Source: Edaphobacter acidisoli
GTDB taxonomy: Bacteria > Acidobacteriota > Terriglobia > Terriglobales > Acidobacteriaceae
Direction of reading: 5' to 3'
Assembly (NCBI RefSeq): GCF_014642855.1
Contig: NZ_BMJB01000001.1
Span: 1,240,001 to 1,304,000 of the forward strand
DNA: 64,000 nucleotides
Below the pieces are notes generated by a model. It worked only from the letters and a program-made list of their open reading frames with translations. It did not search any database and was not told the origin of the DNA. Position 1 is the first letter of the stretch, and each line of letters opens with the position of its first letter. The position numbers and the translations under genes are program-made. Shown here one piece after another: positions 18,651 to 27,448 of this stretch.

Positions 18651-20753
18651 TCAACCCGCAACAACGATCTCCGAGAAGTCAGCGATCCCGGAAAAATCTC
18701 CCAGCACACGCTGCAACAAGGCGAGCCTGTTTGCCCGCACCTTCTCATCCGGAGCCATTACCATCACAGCATCGAAGAACGCATCTACCTGCGGCCGCAG
18801 CGTAGCAACAGCCTCCAACGCGCCTTCATAATTCTTCTCCGCGCCCAAGGACTTTACGCTCCCGGCAAGTTCTTCAGACCGCGCAGCCAAAGCCTTCTCC
18901 GAAGCTTCCGTCAGAAGAGCACCATCCACATTTGAGCCCACGGCAATTCTCTTCTCTGCCGCCTGCGCCAGAATGTTCTTCATCCGCTTGAACGCCGCCG
19001 ACACAGCCTCAAAGTCCGACGAACCGCGCGCTGCGGTCACAGCCTCCGCCCGCGCAATCGCATCGCGCACATCGTCTGCACCAGCCGCCAGCACAGCCTT
19101 CACCACATCATAAGCCTGTCCCTTCGCCTCGCGGAGGTAGAACTCCAATCGCTCCACAAAAAACGCGCGCACCTTCTCAGCAAGTTTCTGATCACCACTC
19201 GCAGCACTAGTTGCGATTTCGCGCAAACTCAGAGGCAACGCCACTCCACTCTCAGCCAGAATCTTCACAATGCCATTCGCCGCCCGGCGCAGAGCAAACG
19301 GATCCTTCGACCCCGTCGGCTCCATCCCCAGTCCGAACATTCCGGCAATCGTATCAGCCTTGTCCGCCATCGCCAGCACCGCACCCTCAACTGTGCGGGA
19401 AACAGAATCCTCCATCGACACCGGCTTGTACTGGTCATAGATCGCATCGCTCACAGCAGCCGGATATCCCTGCGCCCGCGCATACAAACCACCCACAATG
19501 CCCTGTAGCTCGGTGAACTCCTTCACCATGTCGGTCGTCAGATCAGTCTTCGACAAGCGCGCAGCCTCAACAGCAGCATTCACATTCAAGCTGACTCCGC
19601 CGTCTGCAGCTTTCATAGCAAGCAACCGCACCAGTTCTGCAACCCGATCAGCCTTCTTTGCATAGCTACCGAGGTCCTTCTGAAAGGTCACATGCTCCAG
19701 CAGAGCAACGCGCTCCGTCAGCGGCACACGCTGATCAAACTCCCAGAAGAATCGCGCATCATTGAACCGCGCCCGCAGCACACGCTCATTTCCATGCCGA
19801 ATCACCGCAAGCCCAGCATCATCGGCCTCCGTATTCAGAACCGCTAGAAAGTGCGGAGCGAGCTTTCCACCCACGTCTTCCACCGCAAAGTACTTCTGGT
19901 GGTCGCGCATCACCGTCACCAGCACTTCTTCCGGCAACACAAGATACTCCTTCTCAAACCCACCCAAAATCACCGAAGGCCACTCGGTCAATTGCGTCAC
20001 CGTCTCGACCAGCTCTTCATCCTCACGCCACCGCGCGCCAGCAACCGTCCGCGTCACAGCATCAAGAGCCTTGCGAATCTTCTGTCGCCGTACCTCGACA
20101 TCGGCCACAACAAACGCCTTCTGCAAAGCGCTTTCATAAGCGCCCGCACCAGCCAGCGTGATCCCCTGCTCACCAAACAACACACGATGCCCATACGTCA
20201 CCGCGCCAGCCTCATGCCCACCAAAGCTCACCGGCACAACATTCGATCCCAGCAGCGCGACCATCCACTGCACCGGCCTCACAAACCGCTCGGGCCTGCC
20301 AAGTCGCCAGTACATATTCTTCGCCCAATAAATCCCGGCAAGCTCCTTCGGCATCTCCGCAGCAATCACCTCCGAAGCCACGCGCCCAACCTTCACCGCC
20401 GTCGCCGCAATATACTCACCTTTGGGCGTCGAAACCTTCTCCAGATCCTCAACTGCAACACCCGCCTTCTTCGCAAACGCAAATGCCGCCGGAGTCGCCG
20501 CGCCATCCTTATACGCAACCTTCACCGAAGGCCCCAGCAGTTCCTCGGCAACATCCTCCTGCCGCTCCGCAACACCCTCTACCCAAACCGCAAGCCGCCT
20601 CGGCGTAGCAAAGCTCTTGCTCTTCGCGCCAGCCGCCACCAGCCGCTCACGCTCCAGCATCTTCACCACACGCTCAGCCAACTCCGCCTGCGCCCCGGCA
20701 ATCATCCGCGCCGGCACTTCCTCCAACCCAATCTCAAAAAGAAAATCAGCCAT
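18651..20753 (-). CDS. glyS: Glycyl-tRNA synthetase beta subunit
   Basis: Beta subunit of the bacterial alpha2beta2 glycyl-tRNA synthetase, which recognises tRNA-Gly. The 700-residue product begins with the family's FLFEIGLEEVPARMI and contains KSFATPRRLAVWVEGVA. The conserved core has PVQWMVALLGSNVVPVSFGG, VMRDHQKYFAV and HVTFQKDLGSYAKK, and the C-terminal DALR-like anticodon region has NRLALLQRVLGDFSGIADFS. It lies 85 bases downstream of glyQ in the same direction, as is usual. Length is typical of the family. Confidence 0.97.
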   Translation of the reverse strand: MADFLFEIGLEEVPARMIAGAQAELAERVVKMLERERLVAAGAKSKSFATPRRLAVWVEGVAERQEDVAEELLGPSVKVAYKDGAATPAAFAFAKKAGVAVEDLEKVSTPKGEYIAATAVKVGRVASEVIAAEMPKELAGIYWAKNMYWRLGRPERFVRPVQWMVALLGSNVVPVSFGGHEAGAVTYGHRVLFGEQGITLAGAGAYESALQKAFVVADVEVRRQKIRKALDAVTRTVAGARWREDEELVETVTQLTEWPSVILGGFEKEYLVLPEEVLVTVMRDHQKYFAVEDVGGKLAPHFLAVLNTEADDAGLAVIRHGNERVLRARFNDARFFWEFDQRVPLTERVALLEHVTFQKDLGSYAKKADRVAELVRLLAMKAADGGVSLNVNAAVEAARLSKTDLTTDMVKEFTELQGIVGGLYARAQGYPAAVSDAIYDQYKPVSMEDSVSRTVEGAVLAMADKADTIAGMFGLGMEPTGSKDPFALRRAANGIVKILAESGVALPLSLREIATSAASGDQKLAEKVRAFFVERLEFYLREAKGQAYDVVKAVLAAGADDVRDAIARAEAVTAARGSSDFEAVSAAFKRMKNILAQAAEKRIAVGSNVDGALLTEASEKALAARSEELAGSVKSLGAEKNYEGALEAVATLRPQVDAFFDAVMVMAPDEKVRANRLALLQRVLGDFSGIADFSEIVVAG

Positions 20754-20838
20754 TGTCTCTAACTCGTCTCTCGCTCAAACAAAAAAGTCCAAGTGTCCAT
20801 CCATCTCAGCTTCATCTGATGGGTGGGCAACAAACCGC

Positions 20839-21804
20839 TCAACCAGCCACAACCTCTGTCATCGCTTCCACCAGCCGCTGCTGCTCCGCATAAACCTTCG
20901 CTACACCAACAACCAGCGCGCGAATCCGCGCCATCACGCCCACGCGCTCTGTCACCGAGATCGCGCCTCGAGCATCCAGCAGGTTGAACACATGCGAGCA
21001 CTTCAGCGCCAGTTCATACGCACCCAGCACCGGAAACCGCTTCAGCGTCAGTTCATCCATCTTGTCCAGGCCCTTCGCCTTTTCGAGCAGCGCCAAACAC
21101 TCGGCCTCATAAAGATTCAGATGCTCCCACAGCTTCTTCACATCGGCATAGTCAAAGCTGTACGCCGAAAACTGCTGCTCCTCCGCGAGCCGCATCTCAC
21201 CATAAGTCACCACGCGGCCCGTGTCCGGTTCCACAGCCCACACAATGTCATAAATCGAATCCACATCCTGCAGGAAAGCCGCAATGCGCTCCAGCCCGTA
21301 TGTAATCTCGCCGCAGATCGGATCCAGGTCCATACCGCCGCACTGCTGGAAGTACGTGAACTGGGTAATCTCCAACCCGTCCAGCATCACCTGCCATCCG
21401 ACGCCCCACGCGCCGCCCACCGGCCACTCCCAGTTATCCTCTTCAAACTTGATGTCGTGCTCGCGCAGGTCAATCCCCAACGCTACCAGCGACTCCAGGT
21501 ACATCTCCTGAATATCCGCCGGTGGCGGCTTCAGAATCACCTGCAACTGCGTATGCCTATAGAGCCGGTTAGGATTCTCGCCATACCGCCCATCCGCAGG
21601 ACGCCGCGAAGGCTGCGCATACGCAATCCTCACCGGCTTCGGCCCCAGCACACGCAAAAACGTGTCCGGAGACATCGTTCCCGCGCCCACCTCCACGTCA
21701 TACGGCTGCTGCAGCACACATCCCCGGTCAGCCCAGAACCGCTGCAACCGGAACAACAACTCCTGAAACGTCAGCGCACTCTTCTTCCCTGCGATCTCAG
21801 TCAT
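20839..21804 (-). CDS. glyQ: Glycyl-tRNA synthetase alpha subunit
   Basis: Catalytic class II subunit paired with GlyS. The 321-residue product is slightly longer than the usual ~300. It carries [60 protein letters not shown] and [19 protein letters not shown], all highly conserved in GlyQ. The ATG at 21804 is the natural start. The gap to glyS contains a decayed CCATCCATC/GATGGGTGG palindrome, a possible repeat insertion. No T-box leader could be recognised upstream. Confidence 0.97.
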   Translation of the reverse strand: MTEIAGKKSALTFQELLFRLQRFWADRGCVLQQPYDVEVGAGTMSPDTFLRVLGPKPVRIAYAQPSRRPADGRYGENPNRLYRHTQLQVILKPPPADIQEMYLESLVALGIDLREHDIKFEEDNWEWPVGGAWGVGWQVMLDGLEITQFTYFQQCGGMDLDPICGEITYGLERIAAFLQDVDSIYDIVWAVEPDTGRVVTYGEMRLAEEQQFSAYSFDYADVKKLWEHLNLYEAECLALLEKAKGLDKMDELTLKRFPVLGAYELALKCSHVFNLLDARGAISVTERVGVMARIRALVVGVAKVYAEQQRLVEAMTEVVAG

Positions 21805-21989
21805 GCATCTCTCTTTAATATCTAGGTGATCTCTATGATTCTAAATCGAGACAACAAAATCCCAAGGGAAATCACAACCTAAGCGTCCAACCACCGCAGC
21901 TTGGCATCTTTTTCTTGAAAACAGCAATCCCTATCAAACGCACCCTTTCCAGCCCGGCCATACTAACCACACGCTGAAGGAGAGTAAGC

Positions 21990-22823
21990 ATGTACCTCGC
22001 AGGCAAGGCCCTCTGGTTCATCGAAAGCCACTACGGCAGCCCGATCACGCTGGACGACATCGCCGCCCACTCCGGTGTATCGCGCTTCCACATGGCACGA
22101 GCGTTTGAATCAGCCACAGGCCAGTCCGTCATGCGTTACGTACGCTCGCGACGCCTCACCGAAGCCGCGCGTGCCTTGGCCAACGGCGCGCCCGACATCC
22201 TCTCGGTCGCACTCGACGCTGGTTACAACTCTCACGAGGCGTTCACCCGCGCATTCTGCCAACAGTTCGGCCTCACCCCGCAGGTCGTCCGCGTGCAGAA
22301 AAACCTCAACGACCTCAACCTCACGGAGCCGCTCAATATGAACAACGCACCCACAATCACCGTCGAACCTACTCGCTTTGAACTCAGCCTTCCCATGTTA
22401 ATCGCGGGACTCGGCGACCGCTTCACCGTTGAAAACCACTCAGGCATCCCGTCGCTATGGCAGCGCTTCGGCCCACACATCGGCCATGTCCCCGGCCAGG
22501 TCGGAGGCAAGGCCTATGGCATCGTCCACAACTTCGATGAAGACGGCAACTTCGATTACATCGCCGGCGTCGAGGTCTCCGACTTCAACCGCATTCCGTC
22601 AGACTTCCAGCGCATCCGCATCCCCGAGCAACGCTACGCCGTCTTCACCCATCGCGACCACGTCTCCACCATCGGCCAGACCTGCAGTGCCATCTGGAAC
22701 TCCTGGCTCCCGCAATCCGGCCACCAGGTCGCCGACGCCCCCACCATCGAGCTCTACGGCGAAGACTTCAACCCAGCCACCGGCACCGGCCTCATCGAAG
22801 TCTGGTTCCCCGTCAAAGCATAG
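21990..22823 (+). CDS. AraC-family regulator with GyrI-like effector domain
   Basis: 277 residues. The DNA-binding domain is N-terminal: two helix-turn-helix units (ITLDDIAAHSGVSRFHMARA and DILSVALDAGYNSHEAFTRA) in about residues 15-100. A C-terminal GyrI-like small-molecule/drug-binding domain follows (about 120-277), with the pattern LSLPMLIAGLGDRFT to IEVWFPVKA. This order is that of the Rob/SoxS-with-GyrI type of regulators rather than sugar-type AraC proteins. A clear AAGGAGAG Shine-Dalgarno precedes the ATG. It stands alone and the target genes are not evident. Confidence 0.9.
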   Translation: MYLAGKALWFIESHYGSPITLDDIAAHSGVSRFHMARAFESATGQSVMRYVRSRRLTEAARALANGAPDILSVALDAGYNSHEAFTRAFCQQFGLTPQVVRVQKNLNDLNLTEPLNMNNAPTITVEPTRFELSLPMLIAGLGDRFTVENHSGIPSLWQRFGPHIGHVPGQVGGKAYGIVHNFDEDGNFDYIAGVEVSDFNRIPSDFQRIRIPEQRYAVFTHRDHVSTIGQTCSAIWNSWLPQSGHQVADAPTIELYGEDFNPATGTGLIEVWFPVKA

Positions 22824-22887
22824 CGAACGAGCATCATGCGCACTCTGCTCAGGCATAGCGTCAGAATCTGCCCTGAGCAGAGTCATC

Positions 22888-24003
22888 TCAGTGCTTATCC
22901 TCCAACACCCGATGCGGCCCCTGCACCGGCGTCAGCGAAGGGTCTCCCTGCACAGTCGTCGGATCGTTCTTCACCGCTGAATCTTCAATGGGAAACGAGA
23001 TGCCTGCCGCGCGAATCCACGCATCGCTGTGGTCGATCCTGACGTCAAGACTGTACCCACCTGGGGTTGCGTTGTAAGGCCGCGGAAACTCCAGGATGTA
23101 TCGCCCGCGCACCTTCGCCAAAAACGCCTGGAGCTGCCCAGCAAGACCTTTCGAGTCCGCAGGCGCAATCATCCCTCCGCTCAACTGGCACACATCATCA
23201 AAAGGAGCCTCAAACAACTGCCGCCACTGCAAGCTAACCGCTGCATCGGCGAGCCCGAAGATCGCAACCCCCTTCAACTGTGCATACAATCTGACGCTAT
23301 TCGCACGATGATTGCTTCCGCTGTCATACCCATCCGAGACCACCAGCACCACGCGCCGGCCCGGCAGCCGCGATATCTCCACCACCACCGCGCCCACCGA
23401 GTCCCAAAAGTGTTGCCCAGTCGGACAAGCCCGCTTCGGTCTTTCGTTCCGCCGCACCTGCCGCGCATCCAGCAACACTCTCACGCCATGCCGCAGGTCC
23501 TGCTGCGTCACAGGCACATCGTTCAGCGAACGCACCAACCCGCAATCCAGCCCGTACATCGAAACCCGGTCCTGCGCATGCAGCGACCCCGGAACCAACC
23601 GTCCCAGGTCCTTTCCCATCGTCTTCAACAGTTCGTCCTGTGAACCCCTCAGGTCCAGCAGAATACCCAGCGAAATCGGGTCTTCACCCTCCAGACGAAC
23701 ATGCTGCACCCGATACGGAGGACCGCCTCCGATACTCACTCGAAAACGATCATTCGCTATCCGTGGTATCGGCTCCCAACCCGGTCCCATCACCAGCACA
23801 GGTACGTCAATCAGGTCCGCATACACGTGCAGTGTCGGCACCTCACCTGGTTTTGCAGTCGGCACCTGTATGGCCTTCTGATCAACAGTCCCCGGCTGAG
23901 CCGCCTGCCCCGCGGCAATCACACCACCCAATGCAATCAGAGCAACACCCAGGGCAAACATGTACCTCGCCCTGCTCCACATCGAGATTGCCCGCCCAAC
24001 CAT
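22888..24003 (-). CDS. VWFA-related secreted protein of acidobacterial type
   Basis: 371 residues from the ATG chosen here (upstream GGGAGA); the frame also allows a TTG start at 24054. A hydrophobic signal or anchor (MFALGVALIALGGVIAAGQA) is followed by a strand-rich stretch and a von Willebrand A-like core. The metal-site motif is degenerate (LGILLDLRGSQ where DxSxS is expected), followed by RRVVLVVSDGYDSGSNH. The closest family I know is the VWFA-related domain abundant in Acidobacteriota. It probably acts in the periplasm or at the surface. It is convergent with the AraC gene, and no moxR or bat partners are visible. Confidence 0.8.
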   Translation of the reverse strand: MVGRAISMWSRARYMFALGVALIALGGVIAAGQAAQPGTVDQKAIQVPTAKPGEVPTLHVYADLIDVPVLVMGPGWEPIPRIANDRFRVSIGGGPPYRVQHVRLEGEDPISLGILLDLRGSQDELLKTMGKDLGRLVPGSLHAQDRVSMYGLDCGLVRSLNDVPVTQQDLRHGVRVLLDARQVRRNERPKRACPTGQHFWDSVGAVVVEISRLPGRRVVLVVSDGYDSGSNHRANSVRLYAQLKGVAIFGLADAAVSLQWRQLFEAPFDDVCQLSGGMIAPADSKGLAGQLQAFLAKVRGRYILEFPRPYNATPGGYSLDVRIDHSDAWIRAAGISFPIEDSAVKNDPTTVQGDPSLTPVQGPHRVLEDKH

Positions 24004-24139
24004 GCCAACGATTCTCCCGCGTCGCCAGCTCTTCATCAACAGCCAACTTCGCAAGCCGCGCGCACCGCTGCATCTCTGACAACTATTTACGAGTCTCCCT
24101 CATTAAGAGTCTCATCTACATATCTGGCGGGAGAACCCA

Positions 24140-24907
24140 ATGAACATTACCGGCAACACCATCCTCATCACCGGCGGAGGCTCCGGCATCGGCCGCGCCC
24201 TCGCTGAAGCCTTCCACTCCCTCGGAAATAAAGTCATCATTGCTGGTCGCCGCCGCCAGGCGCTCGACGAAACCACCGCCGCCAACCCCGGCATGGCATC
24301 CATTCAGCTCAACATCGAAGACCCCGTCGACATCCAGAGCGTCGCCACGCAGCTCAGCAAAGACCACCCAACCCTCAACACCGTCATCCACAACGCCGGC
24401 ATCATGCGCCCCGAAAACCTCCTCGCGCCCAACCTCGCCGACTCCGAAGCCACCATCGCCACCAACCTCCTCGGCCCCATTCGCCTCACCGCTGCCCTAC
24501 TGCCACAACTTGAAAAACAGCCCAGCGCAGCCATCCTCACCGTCAGCTCCGGTCTCGCCTTCATTCCAATGGCCGTCACTCCCACCTACTGCGCCACCAA
24601 AGCCGCCATCCACTCCTGGAGCCAGTCCCTCCGCTATCAGCTCAAATCCACCAAAGTCCAGATCATCGAAATCGCCCCACCCTACGTCCAGACCGAGCTG
24701 ATGGGCTCCGCTCAAGCCTCCGACCCGCGCGCCATGCCGCTCAAAGACTTCATCGCCGAAGTCATCCAGATTCTCAAGACTCAACCCAACGCCACCGAAG
24801 TCCTCGTTGAACGAGTCAAACCCCTCCGCTTCGCCGAAGCCGCCGGCCCCGAAAAATACACAGCCTTCTTCAACCAGTTCAACGACGCCATGAATCACCC
24901 ACACTAG
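24140..24907 (+). CDS. Short-chain dehydrogenase/reductase, DltE-like
   Basis: 255 residues of NAD(P)-dependent Rossmann fold. Cofactor motif ILITGGGSGIGRALAEAF (about 8-25), NAG as VIHNAGIMRPE, catalytic Ser in TVSSGLAF, and Tyr/Lys in YCATKAA. The C-terminal half resembles DltE-type oxidoreductases. Substrate unknown. GGAG lies about 10 bases upstream of the ATG. It is convergent with the pirin gene, sharing a bidirectional terminator. Confidence 0.9.
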   Translation: MNITGNTILITGGGSGIGRALAEAFHSLGNKVIIAGRRRQALDETTAANPGMASIQLNIEDPVDIQSVATQLSKDHPTLNTVIHNAGIMRPENLLAPNLADSEATIATNLLGPIRLTAALLPQLEKQPSAAILTVSSGLAFIPMAVTPTYCATKAAIHSWSQSLRYQLKSTKVQIIEIAPPYVQTELMGSAQASDPRAMPLKDFIAEVIQILKTQPNATEVLVERVKPLRFAEAAGPEKYTAFFNQFNDAMNHPH

Positions 24908-24928
24908 TCCACACACAGACACAAAACG

Positions 24929-24970
24929 CCCATCTTAGGCACGGCTTCGTTGCGCCTAAGATGGGTTTTT
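24929..24970. terminator. Bidirectional terminator between SDR and pirin genes
   Basis: Perfect 12-bp stem CCCATCTTAGGC (24929-24940) and GCCTAAGATGGG (24954-24965), then TTTTTG on the + strand. On the - strand side AAAAC precedes the left arm, giving a short T-run. The arms also place it in the CCCATC hairpin family found at 48213, 52201 and 63581. Confidence 0.88.
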
Positions 24971-24977
24971 GTCCTCT

Positions 24978-25883
24978 TCACCGCTCCTTCAAAAACTTCC
25001 CTTGCTCCAGTTCCAGAAAAGCCTTCTGCAGCTCCGACTGCGTGTTCATCACAATCGGCCCATACCACGCCACCGGCTCGCGCAGAGGCCGCCCCGAAAC
25101 CAGCAGAAACCGAATCCCCTCTTCGCCCGCCTGCACCGTCACCTCGTCACCCGAATCAAACAGCACCAGCGACCGGTTATCCACCTCTGCCGGAGGCTTC
25201 GTATCCAGCCACTGCACCCCTTCTGTCGGCACGGCCAGCGGCCCCGAAGCATTGCAAAACTTCCCCGACCCCGCAAACACATACGCAAACGCCTGGCTCC
25301 GCGTCTCCACCGGCAACGACTTCCGCTTCCCCGGCCCCACCGACACATCCAGATACGTCGGGTCTGTTGCAATTCCATCCACCGGCCCCTTCTTACCCCA
25401 GAAGCCACCGCACACGACCCGCACCACCGTACCGTCATCATCCACAATCTCAGGAATATCCGGCGCCTTCACCTCTTGATACCGCGGCGGAGTCATCTTC
25501 TGCGACGAAGGCAGATTCGCCCACAGTTGAAACCCGTGCATCCGTCCCGCCACATCGCCCTTCGGCATCTCCTGATGAATAATCCCGCTCCCCGCCGTCA
25601 TCCACTGAATATCCCCAGCGCCAATCACGCCGCGATTGCCCATGCTATCGCCATGCTCCACCTCACCCGCCAGCACATACGTGATCGTCTCGATCCCTCG
25701 ATGTGGATGCCACGGAAACCCCGCCAGATAATCCGCCGGCACATCATTGCGGAAGTCATCCAGCAGCAGAAACGGGTCAAACTCCGACGTGCTTCCAAAC
25801 CCAAACGCCCGCCGCAGGTGCACCCCCGCACCCTCCATCGTTGGCTTGGACTCAATCAACCTCTTAACCGGACGAATCGACAT
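24978..25883 (-). CDS. Pirin family protein
   Basis: Bicupin metalloprotein family; some bacterial members act as quercetinases or redox-sensitive regulators. The 301-residue product has the pirin signature region GFPWHPHRGIETITYVLAGE with metal-binding His residues, then EHGDSMGNRGVIGAGDIQWM and GSGIIHQEMP. A second cupin fold lies in the C-terminal half (GRPLREPVAWYGPIVMNTQS). Length is typical. A GGAGGGG Shine-Dalgarno sits just before the ATG. The physiological substrate cannot be inferred. Confidence 0.92.
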   Translation of the reverse strand: MSIRPVKRLIESKPTMEGAGVHLRRAFGFGSTSEFDPFLLLDDFRNDVPADYLAGFPWHPHRGIETITYVLAGEVEHGDSMGNRGVIGAGDIQWMTAGSGIIHQEMPKGDVAGRMHGFQLWANLPSSQKMTPPRYQEVKAPDIPEIVDDDGTVVRVVCGGFWGKKGPVDGIATDPTYLDVSVGPGKRKSLPVETRSQAFAYVFAGSGKFCNASGPLAVPTEGVQWLDTKPPAEVDNRSLVLFDSGDEVTVQAGEEGIRFLLVSGRPLREPVAWYGPIVMNTQSELQKAFLELEQGKFLKER

Positions 25884-25952
25884 ATTCCCCTCCCGCTAAA
25901 AATCGCAGGCCAAAAGAATACCCCTATTCTGTTATCAGTGGTTAATCCCAGG

Positions 25953-27020
25953 TCATGCAGCTCGTCTCACAGAAATCCCTTCCTCATGCACTTGGTAGCC
26001 GTACCTCTTCATCCGTTGCACCTTGGCAATCACAAGGTCTTCTAAGATCAGCGACGACGTGCAAACCACATACGGAATCAGCTCACCAAACACCCGTGTC
26101 TCCACCAGAATTCCAAACACAAACATGAACACTCCCCACACTGGGACGATCCACATCCACGCGACCAGTTGCGGGTCACGAATCTTCCGCCGCAGCAAGA
26201 ACATAAATGGCAGCAGGAATCCGCACGTACTCAACAACTGCGGCCACGCATACACCAGAAGCAGCGACTTCTCGTTCCACCACAGCCTCGGATACATCTC
26301 CGTCGGATTATGCGCATAAAGGTGGTGCACAAACGCCTCCCACCCGATCCACGCGAAACCCAGCGGCACGAACACAGCCAGCGTTGATGGTCGAAACAGC
26401 AGCCGCCAGTTCAGCCTTCCATCTTCCACTGCTCGGTCGAGCATGAAGAGAGGCAATAGAAACAGCGTCGTCTCTCGATTCACCGTCGCCACAATAAAGA
26501 GAGCGACAAAATAGCCCCAATGCTTGCGGAAATAGATCAGGCACATCGCCACCGAAAAGAACGCCAAACTCGGAAGGTCATACACAAACCGCAGATTCTG
26601 CGCCGTATGCATGATGTACGTTGCCGTGCAGGCTACAAGAAACACCGGAAACACCAGGTCACGCAGCAAGCCCGTCCGCGAGCTCACCACATACAGCTTC
26701 GTCGTCAGATAGCCCGCCAGCAACACGCACAGCACATTAATCACCGCCTGGACTAACACCTCCGGCGCGTTATGCCTGCTGAACCAGTAGTGCGACAGGT
26801 GAAGCGGGTCCGCCAGAAGGTGAAACAACATGTCCGAATGTGCCCAACGGAGTGGGAACATCATCAACATCCGTCCCTGATATGGCATCTTCGCCAGACC
26901 GTTTTCATACAACGGGGTGGATATCCAGGATTCCGACAGCGACATATAGCACCACACAAACTGCACTGCCGCCATCAAATAGATGAAGCCTAGAAACAGC
27001 CTCTTTTTACCACGCAGCAT
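25953..27020 (-). CDS. Polytopic membrane protein of unknown function
   Basis: 355 residues from the ATG with a GGAGG Shine-Dalgarno 9 bases upstream; a TTG at 27065 would add 15 residues. About nine hydrophobic helices are visible, such as LFLGFIYLMAAVQFVWCYMS and VLVQAVINVLCVLLAGYLTT. The loop YFVALFIVATVNRETTLFLL and the overall plan recall GT-C-type glycosyltransferases or polysaccharide-related EpsG-like proteins, but no decisive motif was found. I would keep it as hypothetical. GC content is somewhat lower than in its neighbours. Confidence 0.75.
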   Translation of the reverse strand: MLRGKKRLFLGFIYLMAAVQFVWCYMSLSESWISTPLYENGLAKMPYQGRMLMMFPLRWAHSDMLFHLLADPLHLSHYWFSRHNAPEVLVQAVINVLCVLLAGYLTTKLYVVSSRTGLLRDLVFPVFLVACTATYIMHTAQNLRFVYDLPSLAFFSVAMCLIYFRKHWGYFVALFIVATVNRETTLFLLPLFMLDRAVEDGRLNWRLLFRPSTLAVFVPLGFAWIGWEAFVHHLYAHNPTEMYPRLWWNEKSLLLVYAWPQLLSTCGFLLPFMFLLRRKIRDPQLVAWMWIVPVWGVFMFVFGILVETRVFGELIPYVVCTSSLILEDLVIAKVQRMKRYGYQVHEEGISVRRAA

Positions 27021-27065
27021 GTCAGCAAACCTCCGGTTACCGACGCCGCTTTCACTTCGGTACAA

Positions 27066-27448
27066 AGTTTTATTTTCCCCACACCCTTTAGGACGGCCAT
27101 CTTCTCCGCGAGAGTTGCCGGTTCACCCACACCCGCGCGCGTGTCATTTTCATCGCATCAATCAACAGCTTCAAGCAGCTTCACACGTGCATTTCACTCG
27201 GAAAATCTCGTCATCTCGGCACAGCAGCGCAGTCTCATGGCTGAGAAGTAGCGCCCCCAAAATACGGATGCCCATGTCTCGGTTTTGAGACCTGGGTTCA
27301 TTCGTGCAGAGCGAGCCTTGTCATTTTGACCAAAGCCATAGGAGCAGAAATCCACTTCACTACCAACACTTCCACCAAACCTTAAAAATTCCCCCTTGAA
27401 ACATTCTCCCAAATGAACTACCGTTGCACCGTCAGGAGTTTCTACCCC
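27066..27448. other. Non-coding region upstream of the GH106 gene
   Basis: About 380 bases without a gene. It holds a decayed hairpin-repeat copy (CCCATGTCTC at 27271-27280 and GAGACCTGGG at 27287-27296) and an AT-richer tract just before the GH106 start. No confident promoter hexamers or LacI-type operator were found. Confidence 0.5.
27271..27296. repeat. CCCAGGTCTC-family hairpin, copy 1
   Basis: Arms CCCATGTCTC and GAGACCTGGG with a 6-base loop GGTTTT, one mismatch. A perfect copy of the same hairpin (loop AAAAGC) is at 63669-63694. Confidence 0.7.

Noticed and set aside
21805..21989. T-box or other riboswitch upstream of glyQ (and of ileS at 2683-2979)
   Set aside because: No T-box consensus, no specifier-loop hairpin and no leader terminator could be seen; T-boxes are mainly known from Gram-positive bacteria.
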